From Candidatus Hydrothermota bacterium (lineage in GTDB: Bacteria; Hydrothermota; Hydrothermia; UBA1063), in assembly GCA_003644895.1 (NCBI GenBank), contig QNDO01000093.1, positions 1 through 6,162 of the forward strand: DNA of 6,162 bases. The letters are read 5' to 3'. The translations under genes were made by a program, and so were the position numbers. Positions within the stretch are counted from its first letter, which is position 1; the number at the start of each line of letters is the position of its first letter. Below are positions 1-6,045 of this stretch, one piece after another. The notes beneath the pieces were generated by a model. That model had not been told where the DNA came from. It made no database searches and saw only the letters and a list, made by a program, of their open reading frames with translations.

Positions 1-587
1 CTGCTGAAGAGGAAGGATTTCTTAAGAGAGAGGATATTAAAACAAGATTAAAAATTGAAAAAATAAAACTCGTTTCAGAATCCTATCTCGATAACAAATT
101 GTCTTCCATTGCACTAAGTGAAGACGAAGTTGAAAAAATGTTCAATGAGTTTAAGGATTATTTCAATAAAGATGCAGAGCTCCTGATACTTTATTACAAG
201 GATACCACACAGAGTTCCATGTATAAAAAGGTACTTAACTTACGGGGCTGGAGATTATCCCGCCAGATAAAAGCACTAATGAAGTCCAATGCTGTGGTGG
301 GTATAGATACCATAAGGAGTAACCTGGGAGAGCTTTACCTCAATCTGGGTAAGGGTTTTGTAAAATCGGTGGCGAATTTAAAGATTGGGGAAATTGCAGG
401 TCCCATCTCAATGGACGGTTTTTATGTATATATAAAACTCCTGGGCGCAACTCAGGTAAAATATAACCCGGATGAGATAAAATCCCTCCTCAGGGATTAT
501 CTTTTAAACAAAAAGAAGCAGAGTGTGGAAGATTCACTTTATAATTATCTTCTAACAAAATATAGTGTAAGGGAGGTAACACAATGA
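1..587 (+). CDS. Divergent parvulin-type (PpiC/SurA-like) foldase or chaperone, 5'-truncated
   Basis: This is the 3' part of a gene that begins before the window; the first whole codon is at position 3. The frame is open from there, so the TTG at 99 is not the true start. The first residues (Ala-Glu-Glu-Glu-Gly-Phe-Leu-Lys..., then Tyr-Leu-Asp-Asn-Lys-Leu and Leu-Ser-Glu-Asp-Glu-Val) resemble the helical N-terminal region that precedes parvulin domains in SurA/PrsA-type proteins. The C-terminal part (nt ~342-440: Gly-Phe-Val-Lys-Ser-Val-Ala-Asn-Leu-Lys-Ile-Gly-Glu-Ile-Ala-Gly-Pro-Ile, then Gly-Phe-Tyr-Val-Tyr-Ile-Lys) aligns with the end of a parvulin fold. The family His-Ile-Leu, Gly-Gly-Asp-Leu-Gly and Gly-Tyr-His-Ile signatures are missing or replaced, so it is probably a chaperone without isomerase activity. 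A last helix rich in Lys and Leu closes the protein. It overlaps the next gene by ATGA. Any signal peptide would lie outside the window. Confidence 0.75.
   Translation, partial: AEEEGFLKREDIKTRLKIEKIKLVSESYLDNKLSSIALSEDEVEKMFNEFKDYFNKDAELLILYYKDTTQSSMYKKVLNLRGWRLSRQIKALMKSNAVVGIDTIRSNLGELYLNLGKGFVKSVANLKIGEIAGPISMDGFYVYIKLLGATQVKYNPDEIKSLLRDYLLNKKKQSVEDSLYNYLLTKYSVREVTQ
571..576 (+). promoter_or_regulatory. Ribosome binding site of the surA-like gene
   Basis: GGGAGG lies 7 bases before the ATG at 584, inside the last codons of the upstream gene. With the ATGA stop/start overlap it supports translational coupling of the two chaperone genes and fixes the start. Confidence 0.75.
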
Positions 588-1852
588 GACATGCTATTGC
601 CCTGGTATTCCTCTTCGGATCCCTGGTCTTTGCACAGGAGAATGTTGTTAAGGATAAAGTTATTGCCAGAGTCGGTGATGAGGTGATAACTCTATCCGAA
701 GTTAATGAGCTTTATGAGCTTTATAAGCCAAGATTTCCAAACATAAGTCCGAAGGAATTGAAGGAGAGGATCTTGAACCAGCTGATAGAGAATAAACTTT
801 TGCTTATGGAAGCAAAGAGTGACACCACAGTAACTGTTTCCGATGAGGAGGTGGAGCAGGCATTAGAAAACAGAATTAAGATATTAGAGTCCCAGTATGG
901 TAAAGAAAATTTTGAGAAAGAACTTGAAAAGGAAGGGTTAACCAGAGAAAGTCTTAAAGATAAGTATAGAGAGTCTGTTAGAGAAGAACTCCTTATTCAG
1001 AAATATATTGAAAAAAATATTCGACCCAAAGTAAAAATAACCCCTAAAGAAATAAGGGACTTCTTTGAAGCATATAAAGACTCTCTGAAAGAACCAGACC
1101 TCGTCCATGTGGCACATATACTTATTGCTGTGAAACCAGATACCATAAGAGAAAAAGAAGCCTATAGCAGGGCAATGTCCCTATACACCCAGCTGGAGAA
1201 GGGTGCAAGCTTTGAAGACCTTGCATTACGTTATTCTGATGACAGAGAAACTGCGGAACAGGGGGGAGAACTGGGCTATGTCCCAAAGGTGACCTTTCCA
1301 CCGGAAGTACAGAATCAACTATTCTCACTTAAGGTGGGAGATATATCACAACCTATAAGAGGAGACTACGGTTATCACATATTTAAAATCGAGGATAAGA
1401 AAGAAAATTCCATCAGGCTAAAACATATACTGGTAAAAGTACACCCCTCAGAGAAAGATTGGCAAGCTGCCTATGATAAAGCGGTTAAAATATCAAAAAT
1501 GCTAAAGGAGGGTAAGGACTTTTCAGAACTGGCAAAGAAATATTCCGATGATTTGCAGACAAGAGACTTGGGAGGCGATCTGGGATGGATTCCCCTGACA
1601 GAACTTGATCCTGATATGAAAGTTTCCATATCCGGCATGAAGCCAGGAGATATAAAGATTATAAAAAGTGAGTTCGGATACCATATAGTCAAATTAATAG
1701 ATAAGAAGGTAGGAAAAACACCGACTTTCGAAGAGGTATCTCCTCAGATACAGAGTCTACTTGAAAATCAGAAAATTCAGTATGAACTCACAAGGTTAAT
1801 TGAAAGGCTTAAGAAGAAAATCCACATAGAGAAAAAGCCCATTGAGGGTTGA
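584..1852 (+). CDS. surA: SurA-like periplasmic chaperone / peptidyl-prolyl isomerase with two parvulin domains
   Basis: This 422-residue protein is close to the usual length of SurA (about 430). Residues 1-17 form a signal peptide: Arg2, a hydrophobic core, and Val-Phe-Ala before Gln18. A helical SurA_N region runs from about 22 to 165. Parvulin domain 1 spans about 173-270, with His178 in His-Ile-Leu, Gly-Gly-Glu-Leu-Gly at 227-231 and His265 in Gly-Tyr-His-Ile. Parvulin domain 2 spans about 277-374, with His281, Gly-Gly-Asp-Leu-Gly-Trp at 330-335 and His367. A basic C-terminal helix follows, which in SurA packs against the N-terminal domain. Both domains keep the conserved histidines, so prolyl isomerase activity is plausible. 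In proteobacteria SurA escorts unfolded outer-membrane proteins to the Bam complex; that role here is inferred from architecture. It sits between a divergent paralogue (4-bp overlap) and an S4-domain gene (11-bp overlap). Confidence 0.9.
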   Translation: MRHAIALVFLFGSLVFAQENVVKDKVIARVGDEVITLSEVNELYELYKPRFPNISPKELKERILNQLIENKLLLMEAKSDTTVTVSDEEVEQALENRIKILESQYGKENFEKELEKEGLTRESLKDKYRESVREELLIQKYIEKNIRPKVKITPKEIRDFFEAYKDSLKEPDLVHVAHILIAVKPDTIREKEAYSRAMSLYTQLEKGASFEDLALRYSDDRETAEQGGELGYVPKVTFPPEVQNQLFSLKVGDISQPIRGDYGYHIFKIEDKKENSIRLKHILVKVHPSEKDWQAAYDKAVKISKMLKEGKDFSELAKKYSDDLQTRDLGGDLGWIPLTELDPDMKVSISGMKPGDIKIIKSEFGYHIVKLIDKKVGKTPTFEEVSPQIQSLLENQKIQYELTRLIERLKKKIHIEKKPIEG

Positions 1853-2132
1853 TCTCTTTCTGAAAAAGCTTGGCATACTCAAGCGTAAGGAGACAAAAGA
1901 AGCGTCTATTTTTCTTGAGAATAAGAAAATAAAGCCTTCTCATCGCCTCAAAGGTGGAGAATTACTTAAGATTCTAACTGGAGAAAGTGAGATTGAGCTG
2001 GAAGTTATAGAGATCCCTCCAGGAAATGTAAAGAAAAAAGAAAGGGAAAAGTATGTAAGGATTATAAAGAGAAAAAGGATTACTTCCAAAGAAAACAGGG
2101 ATGAATTTTTGAAATGGGTGTTCGGAGACTAA
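1842..2132 (+). CDS. Small S4-domain RNA-binding protein, RqcP (YabO)/Hsp15-like
   Basis: This 96-residue basic cytoplasmic protein opens with Met-Arg-Val-Asp-Leu-Phe-Leu-Lys-Lys, which matches the start of RqcP/YabO and Hsp15 S4 domains (Met-Arg-Leu-Asp-Lys-Phe-Leu-Lys). It continues with a Lys-Arg-Lys patch at 14-16, Lys-Glu-Ala at 19-21, Asn-Lys-Lys-Ile-Lys-Pro-Ser at 27-33 and Leu-Lys-Gly-Gly-Glu at 36-40, the usual S4 order. The start is TTG, chosen because it puts the conserved Met-Arg-x-Asp at the N-terminus; no good Shine-Dalgarno is visible, so coupling to the surA-like gene (11-bp overlap) is likely. Residues 60-96 form a Lys/Arg-rich tail, which makes the protein slightly longer than B. 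subtilis RqcP. Known members bind stalled 50S subunits: RqcP assists C-terminal tailing and Hsp15 recycles blocked subunits. Which role applies here cannot be told, so I give no symbol. Confidence 0.8.
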   Translation: MRVDLFLKKLGILKRKETKEASIFLENKKIKPSHRLKGGELLKILTGESEIELEVIEIPPGNVKKKEREKYVRIIKRKRITSKENRDEFLKWVFGD

Positions 2133-3415
2133 TATCTCTGATCAGTATATTATTGCTTTCCTGTGCTTATTTTAATACTTTTTACAATGCCAAAACATAT
2201 TTCAATGCTGCAGAGAGAGAATACAAAAAAGAGGGTAAATTAACCCCTAAGATAAGACAGAATTATAATAAGGTTATAGAGAAATGCTCAAAGATTTTGG
2301 AATTTTATCCCCGCTCAAAATATGTGGATGATGCAGTCTTCCTTACAGCGTTGTCGTATAAAAGATTGGGAGAGAGGGTAAAGGCAGAGAAAAAATTTAA
2401 AGAGCTCTTTGAATTTTTCCCCGAAAGTAAATATATCCCGATGGCCCATCTGGAATACGCTGGGCTTCTTCTTGATCAGGAGAGATTTGACGAAGCTTTA
2501 GAAGAACTGAATAGAGCAGAAAAAATGGGGCAGAAGAGGGAAAGTGCTCTTTTGAAAGTGAAACTGTTTGTAGCTATGGGAAAATACGGAGAAGCGCTTG
2601 AAAACATAAAAACTTTACTCAATGATAAACTTAAAGAGGAGGAAAAAAGAGAACTTTTGTTACTTGGAGCTGAAGCTGCCCTTAAGAAAAAAGATTACGA
2701 AATGGCAAAATATTATTTGGGAATGTTATTACATTCAAATTTGAGACCATCTGAAAGATTCAAGACTCGTCTGTTGCTAATAGGAATTCTTGAAAGTGAA
2801 AATAAACTGGAAGAAGCATTGCAATCTACAGAAACTCAGGAATACGAGACCGCGAGTGAAGAATATAGAATTCTTGGTATTAAAAAAGCAGAAATTCTGG
2901 CCAAGAAGGGAGATATAAAGGGTGCAAAAAAAGTCCTCAGAGCCATTGCTGAAGAAAGAATTCGAGATACATCAATTGCCAGAGCTAAATTGATGCTCGC
3001 ATCCTTGCTGGAAAAGGAAGATAGCCTAGAGAAAGCTCTGGAAATTTACAATTCTCTGAAAACTAGCCGGTATTATTTTATACAAAGAGAGGCAATGACT
3101 AAAAAAAACGCCCTTGAAGAGCTTTTGAGATTAAAGAATGATACTTTAAATGTTGACAAATTCAGACTGGGAGAAATATATCTTTTTCAACTTGAAAGAC
3201 CCGAAGATGCCTATAGAGTATACCAGGAAATAGTCAATGAAAGTCAGGATGAGGAGGAAAGAGCAAAGGCTCTATATGCCATGTTGTTGATAGCCAAGCA
3301 CTATTTAAATAATAATATTCTTGCAGACTCACTTCTGAATACGTTGAGAGAACATTATAAAGATACGTATTATGGAAGGGAGGCTATACGTAAATTTGAA
3401 AGTGCTGAAAAGTAG
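2114..3415 (+). CDS. TPR-repeat outer-membrane lipoprotein (BamD/YbgF-like helical repeats)
   Basis: This 433-residue protein starts with a lipoprotein signal peptide: Arg4-Arg5, a hydrophobic stretch, and lipobox Leu-Leu-Ser-Cys with the lipidated Cys at 17. No Asp follows the Cys, so no inner-membrane retention signal by the proteobacterial rule. After the Cys comes Ala-Tyr-Phe-Asn-Thr-Phe-Tyr-Asn-Ala, which I associate from memory with TPR lipoproteins of FCB-type bacteria. The rest is almost wholly alpha-helical. The clearest TPR-like pairs are at about 50-140 (Tyr-Pro-x-Ser-Lys-Tyr and Phe-Pro-Glu-Ser-Lys-Tyr turns, as in BamD) and 145-205. Weaker pairs lie at 215-315 and 350-425. Such proteins act as scaffolds in envelope assembly; the partner is unknown. 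The ATG is the only usable start, because an in-frame TGA lies 12 bases upstream. It overlaps the S4 gene by 19 bp. Confidence 0.85.
   Translation: MGVRRLISLISILLLSCAYFNTFYNAKTYFNAAEREYKKEGKLTPKIRQNYNKVIEKCSKILEFYPRSKYVDDAVFLTALSYKRLGERVKAEKKFKELFEFFPESKYIPMAHLEYAGLLLDQERFDEALEELNRAEKMGQKRESALLKVKLFVAMGKYGEALENIKTLLNDKLKEEEKRELLLLGAEAALKKKDYEMAKYYLGMLLHSNLRPSERFKTRLLLIGILESENKLEEALQSTETQEYETASEEYRILGIKKAEILAKKGDIKGAKKVLRAIAEERIRDTSIARAKLMLASLLEKEDSLEKALEIYNSLKTSRYYFIQREAMTKKNALEELLRLKNDTLNVDKFRLGEIYLFQLERPEDAYRVYQEIVNESQDEEERAKALYAMLLIAKHYLNNNILADSLLNTLREHYKDTYYGREAIRKFESAEK
3376..3383 (+). promoter_or_regulatory. Ribosome binding site that decides the histidine kinase start
   Basis: AAGGGAGG lies just downstream of the ATG at 3372 and 12 bases upstream of the TTG at 3396. 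It therefore cannot serve the ATG. The spacing to TTG is a little long but acceptable. Confidence 0.5.
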
Positions 3416-4604
3416 AATATTCCTTGCTTTTTTATTATTCCTTATATTTTTATGTTTATCAGGATATCTTTTTTTCAAAAATTATTATTCCATTAAAAGT
3501 TCTATTGAGTCTGATTACTCTAAAAGACTTCGCGAAATCTCAGAAATTCTAGCCAAAAATACAGATTATGTAACCCTGTTACATGTTCTTGAAAGAAAAG
3601 AAGAGGGCCAGTTCCTTCTCTTACCTGAATGGCTTGATATCAGGGATAAAATGGGTCTTTCTAATATAATTATTCTGGACAAAGATGGCAGGGAGGTGTT
3701 CTCCCTGGTTGAGTCTGTTCCTCTTCCCGGAACCAGGAAAAAGAGATTTGAAGCTATAGCTCCCATTATTTCTCCCCGTGGAGACACAGTAGGGTTTATC
3801 AGAACTATTGCAACACCAACTTTTCTTACTTCTTTTTATTCGCTTAGGAATAAACTTCTTCTTTTTTCTTTTCTTATATTTATAATATTTGCACTTATGT
3901 TTGTTTTTATGTCAATTCTCGAAAAAGAACATTACAGACTCAAAGAAAGACTGAACAGAGCTACAGTATATCTCACCGCCTCAAGACTTGCAGGGGCTCT
4001 GGCACATGAGATAAAAAATCCATTGTTTGTGATCCGGGGTAATTTACAGCTCCTCAGAGCCAAGTCTCCGGATAAAAGATACATAGAATCACTTTTGGAA
4101 GAGATCGATAGAATCAATCAGATTGTCCTGAAATATGAAAAATTTGGTGAGGATGAGGAAAGGGTGGAGTCAGCAGATCTTTCTCTTGCTGTAGAACGTA
4201 TTAAGGATCTGATGGATGACAGGCTGAGAAAGAGAGGTAACACTCTGGAAGTTGAGATTAAAGATAAAATAGTATTAAATATGCCGCAGGGAGTACTTCA
4301 ACAAATACTTTTTAATTTGATTCTGAATGCATATGAGGCTATAGAGAGGCGTGGTAAGATCAGAGTGATAGGCAGTCAGGGAAAGAATCACGTGGTCATA
4401 GAAGTTATAGATAATGGTAAAGGAATTAAAAAAGCTGATTTGAAACATGTTTTTGAGCCCTTTTATAGTAAAAAGTCAGGAGGGACAGGGCTTGGTCTCT
4501 TCGTGGTTAAACAGCTTGTGGAAGAATTTGGGGGGATGATTTCCATATATTCCAAAGAAGGGAAAGGAACACGTGTTGTGCTTAAGTTCAGGAGGAAAAA
4601 ATGA
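3396..4604 (+). CDS. Membrane sensor histidine kinase, NtrB-like, partner of the downstream NtrC-type regulator
   Basis: With the TTG start the protein has 402 residues; an in-frame ATG at 3372 would add 8. TTG is preferred because a purine-rich site precedes it and it yields a short basic leader before the membrane. Transmembrane segment 1 is at about 8-27. The extracytoplasmic domain of about 120 residues contains Ile-Ile-Ile-Leu-Asp-Lys-Asp-Gly-Arg-Glu-Val (92-102), typical of a PDC/Cache-like fold. Transmembrane segment 2 is at about 153-175. No HAMP or cytoplasmic PAS is evident before the HisKA region (190-250), where His204 in Ala-His-Glu-Ile-Lys-Asn-Pro is the phosphorylation site. 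The ATPase domain has its N box at 307-311, Asp-Asn-Gly-Lys-Gly at 339-343, Phe-Glu-Pro-Phe at 353-356 and Gly-Thr-Gly-Leu-Gly-Leu at 363-368. All catalytic motifs are intact. It overlaps the regulator gene by ATGA, so the two are a cognate pair. The ligand is unknown. Confidence 0.88.
   Translation: MKVLKSRIFLAFLLFLIFLCLSGYLFFKNYYSIKSSIESDYSKRLREISEILAKNTDYVTLLHVLERKEEGQFLLLPEWLDIRDKMGLSNIIILDKDGREVFSLVESVPLPGTRKKRFEAIAPIISPRGDTVGFIRTIATPTFLTSFYSLRNKLLLFSFLIFIIFALMFVFMSILEKEHYRLKERLNRATVYLTASRLAGALAHEIKNPLFVIRGNLQLLRAKSPDKRYIESLLEEIDRINQIVLKYEKFGEDEERVESADLSLAVERIKDLMDDRLRKRGNTLEVEIKDKIVLNMPQGVLQQILFNLILNAYEAIERRGKIRVIGSQGKNHVVIEVIDNGKGIKKADLKHVFEPFYSKKSGGTGLGLFVVKQLVEEFGGMISIYSKEGKGTRVVLKFRRKK
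4590..4595 (+). promoter_or_regulatory. Ribosome binding site of the response regulator
   Basis: AGGAGG ends 5 bases before the ATG at 4601. It sits within the last codons of the kinase gene, which also overlaps the regulator by ATGA, so kinase and regulator are probably made in a coupled way. Confidence 0.8.
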
Positions 4605-5908
4605 GAATCCTCATTGTTGATGATGAAGAAAAAATATGTTTATTATTGAGAGAATTCCTTTCTCAGAGAGGGTATGAAGTGCATTACACATTGGATTCAG
4701 GAAGAGTAGGAAGGATGCTGGAGAGAAATAATTTTGATGTGGTAATAACCGACCTAAAAATGCAGCCGGTGGATGGGATGGAGTTGTTGAAATTTATTAA
4801 GAAAAAATACCCAGAAACATATGTGATCATCATGACGGCTTTTGGAACCGTAAAAAATGCTGTTCAAGCAATGAAAGAAGGTGCATTTGACTATCTTGTG
4901 AAGCCCTTTTCCCTTGATGAATTGGAGATAAGTCTTAAAAAAATCGAGGATAAAATTAAACTGGAGTGGGAAAATAAGAATTTAAGAGAAGGAATCGCAA
5001 GAAAATACGGTGAGATGATTGGAAAAAGTGAAAAGATCAATGAAATTAAGGAATTGATAATAAAAGTTGCACCAATGGATACCACAGTGCTAATAACGGG
5101 AGAAACAGGGACTGGAAAAGAACTCGTGGCAAGAAAAATTCACGAGATGTCTCCCCGATCCCCTAAGCCCTTTGTTGCCGTGAATATCTCAGCATTCCCC
5201 GATACATTGATAGAATCAGAGCTTTTTGGATATGAAAAAGGAGCTTTTACGGGAGCAAGTAGCCCAAAGCCAGGTCTTTTCGAAATAGCAGACGGGGGCA
5301 CCCTCTTTATAGACGAAATCGGCGAATTGAGTAAGCCACTGCAGGCCAAATTGTTGCGAGTGCTTCAGGATAGAAAAATCACTCGACTAGGAAGTACAAG
5401 GGAGATAGAATTGGATGTTAGAATCATATGTGCTACCAACAGAAATCTCGAAAAAGAGGTAGCAGCGGGTAATTTCAGGGAAGATTTGTATTATAGAATA
5501 GCTGTTTTTCCTATACATTTGCCTCCTCTTCGGGAGAGAATTGAGGATATCCCACTCTTAGTAGAGCATATTTTAAGAAGACTGGGACATAAAAGGGGAA
5601 TAGAGGATGATGCGCTGAGTAAACTTATGAGCTACGACTGGCCTGGAAATGTTAGGGAACTAGAAAATGTTCTTGAACGTGCGATGATACTTTCAGGAGG
5701 CGAAATTATAAAGGAAGAACATGTTTTATTGAAACAGGTTAAAGAAGATATTAACATCCCGAAGAATATGAGCCTGGAGGAGCTTGAAAAGAACCTGATA
5801 ATTAAAGCACTACAGGAAAGTGGTGGTAACAGGAAAAAAGCGGCGGAACTCTTGGGCATATCGAGGAAGATGCTGTACACCAGATTAAAAAAATATAACT
5901 TGGAATAG
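4601..5908 (+). CDS. NtrC-family sigma-54-dependent response regulator (REC-AAA+-Fis HTH)
   Basis: This 435-residue protein has all three NtrC-type modules complete. The receiver domain (1-118) has acidic Asp7-Asp8, phospho-acceptor Asp51 in Ile-Thr-Asp-Leu-Lys-Met, Thr79 and Lys101-Pro. The AAA+ domain (about 138-365) has Walker A Gly-Glu-Thr-Gly-Thr-Gly-Lys-Glu at 167-174, Gly-Ala-Phe-Thr-Gly-Ala at 214-219 and Walker B Gly-Gly-Thr-Leu-Phe-Ile-Asp-Glu at 232-239. It also has Arg-Glu-Asp-Leu-Tyr-Tyr-Arg at 293-299 and Trp-Pro-Gly-Asn-Val-Arg-Glu-Leu at 347-354. The Gly-Ala-Phe-Thr-Gly-Ala loop contacts sigma-54, so the protein should remodel the closed complex using ATP when phosphorylated by the upstream kinase. 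The Fis-type helix-turn-helix is at about 392-432 (Asn-Arg-Lys-Lys-Ala-Ala-Glu-Leu-Leu-Gly-Ile-Ser-Arg). It ends one base before the first palindrome of a sigma-54 control region, its likely target. Family members include NtrC, AtoC, ZraR and HydG; sequence alone does not place it among them. Confidence 0.95.
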   Translation: MRILIVDDEEKICLLLREFLSQRGYEVHYTLDSGRVGRMLERNNFDVVITDLKMQPVDGMELLKFIKKKYPETYVIIMTAFGTVKNAVQAMKEGAFDYLVKPFSLDELEISLKKIEDKIKLEWENKNLREGIARKYGEMIGKSEKINEIKELIIKVAPMDTTVLITGETGTGKELVARKIHEMSPRSPKPFVAVNISAFPDTLIESELFGYEKGAFTGASSPKPGLFEIADGGTLFIDEIGELSKPLQAKLLRVLQDRKITRLGSTREIELDVRIICATNRNLEKEVAAGNFREDLYYRIAVFPIHLPPLRERIEDIPLLVEHILRRLGHKRGIEDDALSKLMSYDWPGNVRELENVLERAMILSGGEIIKEEHVLLKQVKEDINIPKNMSLEELEKNLIIKALQESGGNRKKAAELLGISRKMLYTRLKKYNLE

Positions 5909-5909
5909 G

Positions 5910-5925
5910 TGTGCCATATGGAACA
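5910..5925. promoter_or_regulatory. Upstream activating site 1, probable regulator binding palindrome
   Basis: TGTGCCATATGGAACA is a 16-bp inverted repeat with one mismatched pair (half-sites TGTGCC and TGTTCC on opposite strands). It lies one base after the regulator stop codon. It is centred about 108 bp upstream of the predicted transcription start, within the usual range for NtrC-type enhancer sites. That this regulator binds it is inference. Confidence 0.7.
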
Positions 5926-5932
5926 TTTTAAG

Positions 5933-5949
5933 TGTACCTTAAGGGAACA
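5933..5949. promoter_or_regulatory. Upstream activating site 2, probable regulator binding palindrome
   Basis: TGTACCTTAAGGGAACA repeats the pattern of site 1: TGT-purine-CC on the left and an identical GGAACA on the right, with a 5-base instead of 4-base centre. Eleven of twelve half-site bases match site 1. It is centred about 85 bp upstream of the predicted start and 23-24 bp from site 1, a spacing compatible with two dimers cooperating on the DNA. Confidence 0.68.
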
Positions 5950-5994
5950 AGTGCTGGATGTATATATGCAAAAACGCAGAATGGGGCGAGTTTG

Positions 5995-6008
5995 TCACTT
6001 GGCAGTGA
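5995..6008. repeat. Small perfect inverted repeat overlapping the -24 element
   Basis: TCACT-TGGC-AGTGA has perfect 5-base arms around a 4-base centre that contains the -24 GG. It could be an operator that blocks or tunes the promoter, or it could be chance; a 5-base arm is short. Confidence 0.4.
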
Positions 6009-6015
6009 TTTTGCA
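5999..6015 (+). promoter_or_regulatory. Sigma-54 (RpoN) -24/-12 promoter for the lipoprotein gene
   Basis: TTGGCAGTGATTTTGCA matches the sigma-54 consensus TTGGCACG-N4-TTGCA except at the CG after TGGCA. The invariant GG (6001-6002) and GC (6013-6014) are exactly 10 bases apart. Transcription should start near 6026, giving a leader of about 20 bases that contains a full Shine-Dalgarno before the ATG at 6046. The two palindromes upstream and the adjoining NtrC-type regulator gene support the call. Confidence 0.85.
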
Positions 6016-6031
6016 GAATAGAATAGTGGAA

Positions 6032-6040
6032 AAGGAGGTG
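6032..6040 (+). promoter_or_regulatory. Strong ribosome binding site of the lipoprotein gene
   Basis: AAGGAGGTG is an almost full complement to the 16S anti-Shine-Dalgarno. Its GGAGG core ends 7 bases before the ATG at 6046. It is the strongest such site in the window, which suggests high expression when the promoter is on. Confidence 0.85.
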
Positions 6041-6045
6041 TAAAA

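Larger units (their letters stand above)
5909..6045 (+). other. Intergenic control region between regulator and lipoprotein genes
   Basis: This is the only sizeable gap between genes in the window. It holds two palindromes, then an AT-rich stretch (about 5957-5975) that could bend or bind a DNA-bending protein. A small inverted repeat, a sigma-54 promoter and a Shine-Dalgarno follow. I see no hairpin followed by a T-run, so there is no clear intrinsic terminator and operon transcripts may read through into the lipoprotein gene. Confidence 0.8.

Noticed and set aside
99..587. Start of the first gene at the TTG at 99
   Set aside because: The frame is open to the window edge and the residues encoded before 99 fit the SurA/PpiC N-terminal region, so the gene starts upstream of the window.
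1122..1692. Two minus-strand open frames (1122-1328 and 1471-1692)
   Set aside because: Both are antisense to the parvulin domains of the SurA-like gene, with no Shine-Dalgarno or family resemblance seen.
3716..3734. TGTTCC-N7-GGAACC, a possible third regulator palindrome
   Set aside because: It is inside the kinase coding sequence, its centre is 7 bases instead of 4-5, and no promoter is nearby; likely chance.
5632..5880. Minus-strand open frame of 82 codons with hydrophobic stretches
   Set aside because: It lies wholly opposite the Fis-type helix-turn-helix region of the regulator. Its Ser/Phe/Leu-rich composition is what the antisense of Lys/Glu-rich coding gives.
5928..5942. TTAAG-TGTAC-CTTAA inverted repeat as a terminator for the operon
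   Set aside because: The arms are 5 bases and AT-rich with no T-run after them. The sequence is better explained by the overlapping second activating site.
5918..6043. A 41-codon open frame from ATG to TAA across the intergenic region
   Set aside because: Its ATG is the centre of the first palindrome and the frame runs through both sites and the sigma-54 promoter. It has only a weak Shine-Dalgarno and no recognisable protein features. Regulatory DNA explains the stretch better, though a tiny peptide cannot be excluded.
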